NCBI GenBank assembly: GCA_039026975.1
Contig: JBCCLI010000107.1
Span: forward strand, 1-16,833
Origin: JBCBKZ01 sp039026975
Lineage (GTDB): Bacteria; Bacteroidota; Bacteroidia; J057
DNA length: 16,833 bases
Direction: 5' to 3'
How positions within the stretch are numbered: the first letter of the stretch is position 1; each line of letters opens with the position of its first letter. A model generated the notes under the pieces. It ran no database searches. It saw only the letters and a program-made list of their open reading frames with translations, and had not been told where the DNA came from. Shown one piece after another: positions 7,406 to 15,139 of the stretch. Both the position numbers and the translations under genes were made by a program.

Positions 7406-10324
7406 CTAAAGTTTGTATTGAAGTCCAAGTGTTCCCGTAATACCGTAGGTCTGGACTGAATTAGTAAATCTTTCTTCTCGTGTGAAGGAGATATCTTTTT
7501 GGTTGCTGAGGTTATTAAGGTTGAGGAAAACGCTAATGTGCTTCCCAAACTTCTGTTTCATGGAAGCATCTACCCGCCAGAAGTCTTTATCAAAGGTGTC
7601 AAATCCCCTGTTGACAGAATAGCGGTTGACCTTGGTTCCCTGGTAGGCTGCAGAAACTCTGGCAGAAAACCCTTTATAGTCATACCCCAAGGAAGCTCTC
7701 AAAATGTGGGGAGCCTGACTTCGGAGATCTACCTCTCGGCTAACAGACTCAAACTCCGTCCTGAAAACAGGAGGAACAGGCCTAACCAGGACAGTCTCAG
7801 AGGTCAAAAAGAACACTTCTGTATTAGAGAAAAGTCTGGCATAGTTAATATTGAACACCAACCCGTTAAAGGGTTCTGGTAAAAAACTAAGCGTAGTTTG
7901 GAGGTCTACTTCAAATCCATAAGAATAGCCTGATTCAGAATTGATAAAGGAGGAATAGCTGTATCCTCTCTGGTCTGGGAAACCAAATGCCTGGGCGGTA
8001 GAATCATTTATTAAGAAAAAGTCCCATGGATAGAAGATATTCTCCAGATCTTTATAGAAGAAACTCAGGGTGAGCAGTCCATATCCACCTTTGTAGGCAG
8101 AGATAGACAGGTCATAATTAGTGGATACTGCATAATTGAGATCAGGATTTCCTGTAGTTACTGTAGTTTGATTATCATCAATCTGAATGAGAGGAGAAAT
8201 ATAATTGAAGTCAGGTCTGGCCATGGTTTTGGCATAAGAAGCCCTGATATCTAACCAGTTATTTGGGCTGTACTTTAGGTGTAGGTGAGGAAGGAACTGA
8301 CCATAGTTTTGGAAGGTAGTAGTATCTCTAAAGATGCCATTTACTCCATAGCGTCCATTCAGGGTAGATAGCCCCCCTCTATATTCATTATCTGAGTACT
8401 CATATCTGAAGCCCGGAATAATGGTTAGTTTTTCTCCAAAATTCAGTTTCAGCATGGCATAACCTGCATAGACCTTTTCATCTACCTCATAGTTTTCTTG
8501 CAGAGCTTCTCTATTAGCATTAAGAATATCTTTCTGTGCCTCATACCAGTCTCGCATTAAGTCCGGGTCCAGGTTTACTCCCAACCCAATATCATTCCCA
8601 TCAAAATCCCTAAACTCTACATCATTTTCTCTCTTAGCAAAGCTGTTAATACTGACCAAATCACTCCCCTGGGCCAAGAACTCCAGATCACCATCATAGC
8701 GCTGAATGGCACGTCTGATCTCATTAGCTCCCAGGAAGTAAAAATTTTCATCAAATTCTTCTACCTCTCTTTCTCTAATGATATTTTTATACTTGCCTCC
8801 TGTCTTGAAAGAGCCTGTAATTTTACTTCCCAGTTTTACCGGCAACTCAAAATTCAATACCGCGGAACGAGTATTCTCGAACGTTCGGGTAATATCTATT
8901 CCGTTTCCTTCAAGAATGGTTCGGGAAAGATTTGGCTGGGCAGCCTCCAAATACCTCCTTGGGTTAGCATCTGGATTCAGGTCATCCGCGAAGGGATCAT
9001 CATTAAATACAAAGTTCATGGTAAAGTCATAGGGTGTCTCCCCTATGGATCTGCTATCTGCAACAGACCAATCTATTTCCAAAGGCCCCAGATTATGGAC
9101 TCCAGACAATGCCAGGAAGGTCAGGTCTAGGGAGTTTTCAACCTCATTCCCTGAATAGGTAATTTCCTGATCTCCAGGAATAAGCTCTTCCTGAATAGAA
9201 AACTGATCCCTGGTAGTCCTGCTGTACAGTCCAAAGAAGGATAACTGAGACTTTCCAAAGTCATAGTCAAGCCCTAAGCTGCTGTTATATCTTTTTCTGA
9301 TTTCCTGGCGGTCTTGCAGCCGAAGTCTACGCCCTAAAATTTCTGCTAAGCTGACAGAGTCTACTGTTCTTCCTTGGCGCCAGCCATTAGTGATGATATC
9401 TACCCCCCTATTAAATCTTTCCAACCCTCCCTGAAAGACTATTCCCAGCTTATCATTGAAAATTCTGTTACTTAACTGGAGAATACCTTTATGGTCTCTG
9501 AAGTCATTATTCAAATCATTATAACCCCACAGTCCCCTGGCTAACAACCTAAAATCTTTAGGTGCTTTTCTAAGCTTCAGGTTTACTGTACCTCCCAGCG
9601 CTTCTGCATCCATATCTGGTAAGGGAGATTTAAAGACTTCTATGCCATCCAGTAATTCTGGTGCTATAAGGGAAAGGTCTACAGATCTGTCTGTGCTAGA
9701 GTTAGAAGGAAGGTTAATCCCATTAATGGTAATAGCGGCAAACTTGGGTTCAAGCCCTCTGATAACCACTTTCTGGCCTTCCCCTCCACTTCTGTTTATA
9801 GCTATTCCTGGTAATCTGGCAATAGCTTCAGCCGCATTTACATCAGGTAGTTCCTGTATTCTATCAGCCGAAACTATATTGGCTATTGCATCTGAGTTTA
9901 GTTGCTGGTTGATAGCCTGGGTCTGTCCTAGCGCCTGGGCAGTAATTTCGACTACCTCACTTGTATAGGATTCGGGTGTAAGGAGAAAAGACAGGCTGTT
10001 AGTCTCACCCGCCTTAATAGTCACTTCCTGCGTTTCCGCTCCATATCCCAGGTAGGTTACTTTGACAGAAATGGTTCCCTCTGGCAGATTTCCTATGAGG
10101 AATTCTCCGTTTACATCTGTGATGCTCATTCTTCGAAGGGACTCTATGGTAATCACGGCCCCGGTCAAACTGGACTTGGAAGAGAAATCAGAAACTGTTC
10201 CTTTAATAACTCCTCTTTGAGCCTGGAGGCTGGAGGTCAGCATACATAGCTGGATGAGCAGAAGAACAGTAAATTTCGCTTTCCTTGTTAGAGTTAGGCA
10301 TTTCATTGCGAGCGTAGTTTTCAT
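7406..10324 (-). CDS. TonB-dependent outer-membrane receptor (carboxypeptidase-regulatory-like N-terminal domain)
   Basis: A 972-residue TonB-dependent transporter for energised uptake through the outer membrane, here probably oligosaccharides. Layout: signal peptide 1-35 (FTVLLLIQLCMLTSSLQA), carboxypeptidase-regulatory-like domain about 38-118 (GVIKGTVSDFSSKSSLTGAVITI...TDVNGEFLIGNLPEG), plug about 135-250 (ELPDVNAAEAIARLPGIAINR, VVIRGLEPKFAAITINGINLP, DGIEVFKSPLPDMDAEALGGTVNLK), then the 22-strand barrel to the end (RASYAKTMARPDFNYISP, TYGITGTLGLQYKL). The plug wording matches the SusD-independent receptors described from Xanthomonas and Caulobacter (TIGR01782-like) rather than SusC, and no SusD gene follows. 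It is first in the operon, so it is likely the gene most directly controlled by the HTCS upstream. An alternative start, ATG 10306, would shorten the n-region by six residues. Confidence 0.92.
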   Translation of the reverse strand: MKTTLAMKCLTLTRKAKFTVLLLIQLCMLTSSLQAQRGVIKGTVSDFSSKSSLTGAVITIESLRRMSITDVNGEFLIGNLPEGTISVKVTYLGYGAETQEVTIKAGETNSLSFLLTPESYTSEVVEITAQALGQTQAINQQLNSDAIANIVSADRIQELPDVNAAEAIARLPGIAINRSGGEGQKVVIRGLEPKFAAITINGINLPSNSSTDRSVDLSLIAPELLDGIEVFKSPLPDMDAEALGGTVNLKLRKAPKDFRLLARGLWGYNDLNNDFRDHKGILQLSNRIFNDKLGIVFQGGLERFNRGVDIITNGWRQGRTVDSVSLAEILGRRLRLQDRQEIRKRYNSSLGLDYDFGKSQLSFFGLYSRTTRDQFSIQEELIPGDQEITYSGNEVENSLDLTFLALSGVHNLGPLEIDWSVADSRSIGETPYDFTMNFVFNDDPFADDLNPDANPRRYLEAAQPNLSRTILEGNGIDITRTFENTRSAVLNFELPVKLGSKITGSFKTGGKYKNIIREREVEEFDENFYFLGANEIRRAIQRYDGDLEFLAQGSDLVSINSFAKRENDVEFRDFDGNDIGLGVNLDPDLMRDWYEAQKDILNANREALQENYEVDEKVYAGYAMLKLNFGEKLTIIPGFRYEYSDNEYRGGLSTLNGRYGVNGIFRDTTTFQNYGQFLPHLHLKYSPNNWLDIRASYAKTMARPDFNYISPLIQIDDNQTTVTTGNPDLNYAVSTNYDLSISAYKGGYGLLTLSFFYKDLENIFYPWDFFLINDSTAQAFGFPDQRGYSYSSFINSESGYSYGFEVDLQTTLSFLPEPFNGLVFNINYARLFSNTEVFFLTSETVLVRPVPPVFRTEFESVSREVDLRSQAPHILRASLGYDYKGFSARVSAAYQGTKVNRYSVNRGFDTFDKDFWRVDASMKQKFGKHISVFLNLNNLSNQKDISFTREERFTNSVQTYGITGTLGLQYKL

Positions 10325-10369
10325 TGGATGCGATGTAATATTAAGTTATGAATTGAGTTGGTGATAAAA

Positions 10370-10387
10370 GTCTACATTAAGGTAGAC
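10370..10387. promoter_or_regulatory. perfect dyad in the receptor leader (operator or weak attenuator)
   Basis: GTCTAC and GTAGAC arms (10370-10375 and 10382-10387) flank a 6-nt spacer, 46 nt upstream of the receptor start. On the minus strand the last base of a possible -7 motif, TTTTTG, is the first base of the dyad, so it would straddle the transcription start. The second arm is followed by TTTTA, so it could instead act as a weak terminator for the HTCS gene or an attenuator. Function is inference. Confidence 0.4.
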
Positions 10388-10405
10388 AAAAATTTATTCC
10401 ACTGA

Positions 10406-10424
10406 TATACAGATAATTATACAG
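10406..10424 (-). promoter_or_regulatory. direct repeat CTGTATA-N5-CTGTATA, candidate HTCS binding site
   Basis: Two identical 7-mers (plus-strand TATACAG at 10406-10412 and 10418-10424) recur at 12-nt spacing in the 134-nt gap between the HTCS stop and the receptor start. They sit just upstream of the best -7-like element (minus-strand TAAATTTTTG near 10387-10396). That element departs from TAnnTTTG and lacks a clear -33 TTTG, as expected for an activator-dependent promoter. AraC-type domains such as the HTCS C-terminus commonly bind tandem half-sites. Confidence 0.35.
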
Positions 10425-10458
10425 CTGAATAGTGTTGGATATTGGAAAGGCAGGCTCT

Positions 10459-13400
10459 TTACTGCTCTATGGAAGCCAGAGATTGGCGGTAAGAAGTTGG
10501 GGTCTTATCAAACTGTTTTTGAAAACATTTACTGAAATACTTAGCATCATTAAAGCCCACCTGGAATGCTATTTCTGAGACCCCTAGATCAGATCCTTTC
10601 AAGAGTTGAGCAGCTCTTTTTAGCCGTAAAGTCTTGACAAAATTATTAGGCGTTTGGCTGGTAATGCCCTTTAGCTTGGAGAAGAGAAGGGCTCGGCTTA
10701 CAGCCATTTCCCTGGCAAATTGTTCAACCTGAAAAAAGGCATCATCCATATGTACTTCCACTACTTCCATGGCTCTGGTCAGAAAGATCTCATCTGAAGA
10801 GGTAAGGGTAACTTCCTTAGGCTCTATCTGTAGGACCTTAATAAACTTACTCCTAATCTTATCTCTGGATTCGAGGAGGTTATTCACTCTCAGACTGAGT
10901 TCGTAAGGACTGAAAGGCTTGGTTATATAAGCATCTGCTCCCGTTTCCAGGCCTTCTACTTTGAAGATCTGCCCTGTCCTGGCCGTAAGTAGAATAACGG
11001 GGATATGGCTGGTCTCTAATCTGCTCTTTAAGTGGCTACAGAGACTTATCCCATCCATTTTAGGCATCATGACATCACTAATGATTAGGTCCGGCATATG
11101 CTGTAGGGCTGCATCAAGACCTTTCTCTCCATCTTCTGCAGTGATCACCTTATAGGAGGAAGCAAATGTTTCCTTGATGTACTGTCTGATCTCCTGATTA
11201 TCTTCTACTAACAATAGTATTCTTTTTTCCTTTTCCGGGATGCATACTTTCTCATCGGCTTGCCCATCCGCAGGTAGGTGTGAGGAGGGAGCCTTTGAGG
11301 GTGATTTTTTCAAATAAGCTTTGAGATTTTCACTACTTTGAAAGTCATTTATGAGCTCATGGTCTTTCAAGTGCTCTTTTCCCATAGGTAGCCTGACCTC
11401 AAAACAGGTACCCACTTCCTCTGTTTCCATAAGGGAAATTTCCCCACGATGCATATCCACTAGCTGCTTACTGACAGTAAGCCCTATCCCGGAACTACGA
11501 AGAAAATCTTTTTTCTGCCCCTCTGTATAAAAGCGTTGGAAGATCAGGTCCTTCTTCTCAGCAGAAATCCCCGGCCCTGAATCTTTTATCCTTATGATAA
11601 GGCTAGCCTCTTCCTTCTGAAGATCTACCCCTATTTTTCCTCCATCAGGGGTGAACTTGAAAGCATTAGAAAGGAGGTTATAAAAAACTATTTCTAACTT
11701 ATTTCTGTCATACCACAGTTCTATACTTTCTTCATCAGCATAAAATTCATAGGTGATCTTTCTGATTCTGGCATGCTCCTGGAAGGATAGGTATATCTCT
11801 TTGATAAACTTAAGAATATCTCCCTTCGCAGCTTCCATCTTCCCATGATCAGTCTCCAGTTTCCTAAAAGTAAGGAGCTGGTCCACCAGCCCAAGCAACC
11901 GCTGGGAGTTATGCTTAATAGATAAAAGCTGGCGGTTTCCTTTATGCGCTGCCAGCAACTCTTCCGTGGGTCCCATGATGAGCGTCAGGGGGGTTCTGAA
12001 CTCATGGGTAATATTAGTATAGAATCGAAGCTTAGCTTGATGTAGCTCTTCCTGTTGGCCTTTCTCAAGTTTCTCCAGCTGGAGTCTATGCCTGATTCTT
12101 GAGAACCAAATAACTCCTCCAATGGCAAGTGCCAATAGCAGCGGATATAAGGTGTATGCCCAGGTAGACCGCCAGAAAGGAGGGGTTACCTGAATGAGAA
12201 TTTGTCTCTCCTGAGGGTTCCAAATCCCATCATTATTTGAAGCTTGTACGCGGAGGGTATAAGTTCCTTCTTTCTGGAGGGTATAGGTAACTTCTGATGC
12301 ACCAGTAGAATAATTCCAATCTTGTTCCAACCCTTCCAGTTTATATGCATAGTGATTATTCTCAGGATTAAGAAAATCCAGAGCAGAGAATCCTATGGAA
12401 AAGTTGGCCTTATTGTAGGGAAATTCCAGGTGGGTGGTATTATTAATTGATTTTGACAATAGGCCTGATGCATCCCCTACCTGAATAGCTTTATTAAATG
12501 AGGTAAGACTGGTAAAGACTATGGGGGGAACAAAAGTATTAACCTGTATGTCCTGTGGATTAAATGAAGTAAAGCCTTCCGTCCCACCAAATAACATTTC
12601 TCCTGTACGGGTTTTAGCGTAAGCGTTGAAATTAAACTCCAGATTGGTGAGGCCGTCAGAATAATTGAAAGCTGTAATCTGATCATCCTTAGGATTTAGC
12701 TTGGCTATTCCATTATCAGTACTAACCCATATCCTTCCCAGTTTATCTTCCAGGATACCAAAGATACTATGTCCGGGAAGGCCATTTTTCTCCTGATAGT
12801 GAGAGAGGATATTTCCCGACTGGTCTAATGCAAAGAGCCCGTCATTATAACTTCCTACCCAGATGATTCCTTTCCCAGATTCATATAAGGAATAAACCCT
12901 TCTGTTGGGTAAAAATCTATCAAAGCCATGGCTAGAGGCGGGAGAAAATCTATTCAAGCCTAAGTTTGTCCCTAGCCAGATATTCCCTCTCTTATCTTTT
13001 AAGAGCACACGGGTTCTGTCAGAACTAATAGAGGTTGAATCTAATGGATCATGCGTATAAATAGTCCTTTCTCCAGTAGAAAGGTTCATAATATGGAGCC
13101 CTCCCCCAAAAGTGGCTATCCATAAATCCCCCCCATCCAGTAGGAGGCCATAGACATTATCACCAGAAAATCCCGAGTTAGGCACATCAGAAATAGAAAA
13201 GTGCTCCCATCTACGGGTACCCATATGGTACAAATTTAGGCCTTTTGAATAGGTCCCTACCCACATGGAATCATTTCTTAGTTTGATTGTCTTCACATTA
13301 TTACCGGAGAGGCCGGAAGATGATCCATCACTTTTTACGAAGTTAGAAAACTGATCTGTTTTCCTATTCCAGTAGTCAATTCCTCCTCCTTCAGTCCCTA

Positions 13401-14559
13401 TCCAGATGTTGCCATTATCATCTTCCAGAAAAGAACTTATAATTGGATGACTCAGGCTCCTACCATTTGACTGCGGTTGGTAATTTTCAAATTTCAGTGA
13501 GTTAGAATTGTAATAGTTTACCCCTCCATAATAAGTTCCTACCCATGCTCCTCCACCAGAATCAAAAAAAATGGATCGGATAGAGCTACTGATCAAGCTC
13601 TTAGGATTTCCATTTTCTTGCTGATAAGTATGAAACACTTCTTCTTTGTGGTCATAGATACTTAATCCCAGAAAAGTTCCCACCCAAATACGCCCCTGTA
13701 TGTCTTTCCCCATACACCTGACCCTCTCGTGGCAGAGGGACCCCTTTACCTTTTCATTAGGAAGAAAATGCGCTACTTCCTGCGTAGAAGGCTCCCATTT
13801 AAACACCCCTTTTGTATGGGTTCCTATCCAGAGGGCCCCTTCATCATCCGCTAGAATGGCCTTTATGTTGGAGTGGAGGAGTTCGCTTTCAAGAGGAGTA
13901 GGATTTTCCGGACTTATGGGGGCAGCGATCTGATCATCTACGTGTACATAAGATAAGCCCTGCCTAGCTCCTATCCATAACTGACCAAGCTGGTCTTCAA
14001 ATAACACCTGTACATCAGGATACTCATGATCAGTACCTGCTACAAGATAATTCTCATGTCTTAAGAAGCTATCCTTTTCAGCCAAGTAAATAAATAACCC
14101 ATCACCTGTTCCTGCCCATAACCTTTGTTGAGAATCTCTCATCACACACCTTACTTCCGCAGAGGCAGAAGCGCTTCCTGTAGTGGGGAACGCATACGTA
14201 TCAAATTTATCTGTCTGAGGATGGTATATGCTTAACTCATCTGATGTACAAATCCAGATATCCTTAGTTAAGGGGTCATGATAAAGGCCTCGTATATCAC
14301 TAGTCACTAAGCCGTTAGAAGAAGGCTCTCCCTTTCTGTAAATTTTTAGGTGATAGCCGTCATAGCGATTCAGGCCATCTCGGGTTCCCAGCCAAATAAA
14401 CCCATCTGCATCCTGGGTAATGGCAAAGACGGAGCCTTGGGAGAGGCCATTTCTTTTATTGATATGCCGAAAAGAGAGTTTTGGCTGACTCCAGGCCGGA
14501 ATCAGGGTACAGGAAAAGATGAACAGGACAATCGTCTGTTTTAGTAGTAGTAGGTTCAT
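10459..14559 (-). CDS. hybrid two-component system regulator (HTCS), complete
   Basis: One-protein sensor, kinase, receiver and AraC-type activator of 1366 residues, the usual length for this class. Order: signal peptide about 1-24; 14 propeller repeats of the form G-x-I-W-x-G-T-x-x-G-L (first GFIWLGTRDGLNRYDG, last TGEMLFGGTEGFTSF), fitting two seven-bladed propellers; Y_Y_Y domain about 735-792 (YKLEGLEQDW...TYTLRVQASNNDG); one membrane segment about 800-820; HisKA with His852 in NITHEFRTPL; HATPase with N-box Asn965 (NLLSNAFKF), DSGPGIS and GIGLTVSKQL; receiver about 1112-1228 with Asp1162 (IISDVMMPKMDG) and TKPFSPYEL; AraC-type HTH in the last 100 residues (GVSEIAFQVGFNDAKYFSKCFQKQFDKTP). 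All key residues are intact. In known cases the periplasmic domain binds an oligosaccharide and the regulator activates the adjacent locus; here that is the receptor operon 134 nt downstream. The ligand is unknown. Confidence 0.95.
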   Translation of the reverse strand: MNLLLLKQTIVLFIFSCTLIPAWSQPKLSFRHINKRNGLSQGSVFAITQDADGFIWLGTRDGLNRYDGYHLKIYRKGEPSSNGLVTSDIRGLYHDPLTKDIWICTSDELSIYHPQTDKFDTYAFPTTGSASASAEVRCVMRDSQQRLWAGTGDGLFIYLAEKDSFLRHENYLVAGTDHEYPDVQVLFEDQLGQLWIGARQGLSYVHVDDQIAAPISPENPTPLESELLHSNIKAILADDEGALWIGTHTKGVFKWEPSTQEVAHFLPNEKVKGSLCHERVRCMGKDIQGRIWVGTFLGLSIYDHKEEVFHTYQQENGNPKSLISSSIRSIFFDSGGGAWVGTYYGGVNYYNSNSLKFENYQPQSNGRSLSHPIISSFLEDDNGNIWIGTEGGGIDYWNRKTDQFSNFVKSDGSSSGLSGNNVKTIKLRNDSMWVGTYSKGLNLYHMGTRRWEHFSISDVPNSGFSGDNVYGLLLDGGDLWIATFGGGLHIMNLSTGERTIYTHDPLDSTSISSDRTRVLLKDKRGNIWLGTNLGLNRFSPASSHGFDRFLPNRRVYSLYESGKGIIWVGSYNDGLFALDQSGNILSHYQEKNGLPGHSIFGILEDKLGRIWVSTDNGIAKLNPKDDQITAFNYSDGLTNLEFNFNAYAKTRTGEMLFGGTEGFTSFNPQDIQVNTFVPPIVFTSLTSFNKAIQVGDASGLLSKSINNTTHLEFPYNKANFSIGFSALDFLNPENNHYAYKLEGLEQDWNYSTGASEVTYTLQKEGTYTLRVQASNNDGIWNPQERQILIQVTPPFWRSTWAYTLYPLLLALAIGGVIWFSRIRHRLQLEKLEKGQQEELHQAKLRFYTNITHEFRTPLTLIMGPTEELLAAHKGNRQLLSIKHNSQRLLGLVDQLLTFRKLETDHGKMEAAKGDILKFIKEIYLSFQEHARIRKITYEFYADEESIELWYDRNKLEIVFYNLLSNAFKFTPDGGKIGVDLQKEEASLIIRIKDSGPGISAEKKDLIFQRFYTEGQKKDFLRSSGIGLTVSKQLVDMHRGEISLMETEEVGTCFEVRLPMGKEHLKDHELINDFQSSENLKAYLKKSPSKAPSSHLPADGQADEKVCIPEKEKRILLLVEDNQEIRQYIKETFASSYKVITAEDGEKGLDAALQHMPDLIISDVMMPKMDGISLCSHLKSRLETSHIPVILLTARTGQIFKVEGLETGADAYITKPFSPYELSLRVNNLLESRDKIRSKFIKVLQIEPKEVTLTSSDEIFLTRAMEVVEVHMDDAFFQVEQFAREMAVSRALLFSKLKGITSQTPNNFVKTLRLKRAAQLLKGSDLGVSEIAFQVGFNDAKYFSKCFQKQFDKTPTSYRQSLASIEQ

Positions 14560-14609
14560 ACGAGACGGTCCAGGTAAAGAGCCAAATGGCTAATGCTTAT
14601 TCAAGCTAT

Positions 14610-14617
14610 CAAACTTA
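14610..14617 (-). promoter_or_regulatory. -7 promoter element of the HTCS gene
   Basis: The minus strand reads TAAGTTTG, a full match to the Bacteroidota -7 consensus TAnnTTTG. It predicts a start of transcription near 14603 and a leader of about 44 nt before the ATG at 14559. I find no TTTG at the -33 position, so this is a partial promoter match. Confidence 0.45.
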
Positions 14618-15088
14618 TTAACACTCATATTTGCTAAGACGCTAACTAGCTTACATACCATTAAATAGAGGCTTGTATATCAGCAATTCTCAGTTTAGGT
14701 ATTATCTACTTTACATGAAGTACTATTCTGATAATCAGCTAATAGTATTTCGTAGCCTTCCGTTGGCAATCCATTTCGGCACTTTGGAGCTACCTTTTTC
14801 CAAAGTAAAAAAGTACCCTAAATGCATTATCCCTCCAATACACCCCTACAAGTCGCCCACAAGCCGTGGAGGAACGCCTGCTCACCTACATATATCATAA
14901 CTCATTCTCATATAAGCTAAGTTTTATAAATGTAACTATATGATGATGAATACTTTACTAACCTGTTTACCAAATCGAGAATTACTACTTATATAAATTA
15001 GCCGATTTCTACAGGAGAATCAAGACAGAAGAGAATGCCCTAGTAGTTTTAGCTGACAGTATGAGACTCATAAGTCCACTCATGACAT

Positions 15089-15122
15089 AAAAAAAGCCAC
15101 CCATTACTGAGTGGCTTTTTTT
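15089..15122 (-). terminator. intrinsic terminator of icd
   Basis: A strong hairpin, AAAAAGCCAC (15091-15100) and GTGGCTTTTT (15111-15120), with a 10-nt loop and flanking A and T runs on both sides. It begins about 17 nt after the icd stop codon. The A/T symmetry means it could also stop transcription arriving from the left. Confidence 0.88.
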
Positions 15123-15139
15123 ATCCTCATGGATAATGC

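Larger units (their letters stand above)
14560..15139. other. intergenic region between HTCS and icd
   Basis: About 580 bases with no convincing gene. It holds the HTCS promoter element (14610-14617), a repeat-like stretch with a small dyad (about 14755-14890), the dyad TATGAG-A-CTCATA (15060-15065 and 15067-15072) and the icd terminator. A plus-strand open frame of 75 codons (14673-14900) runs through the repeat-like part, but it lacks a ribosome site and has an unprotein-like composition; I regard it as non-coding. Confidence 0.5.

Noticed and set aside
7499..7882. 127-codon plus-strand frame opposite the receptor C-terminus
   Set aside because: The minus-strand receptor barrel is continuous and recognisable here; the plus frame has no family resemblance and no promoter.
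7406..10324. Calling the receptor SusC
   Set aside because: The carboxypeptidase-like N-terminal domain is shared with SusC, but the plug sequence is of another subtype and no SusD gene follows.
14820..14890. Possible tRNA or other structured RNA gene
   Set aside because: No cloverleaf arms, T-loop GTTCGANTC-type motif or acceptor stem could be traced; the same negative result holds for 16780-16833.
14673..14900. 75-codon plus-strand open frame in the HTCS-icd gap
   Set aside because: No Shine-Dalgarno or promoter, unlikely composition, and it runs through a repeat-like stretch; kept only as a repeat observation.
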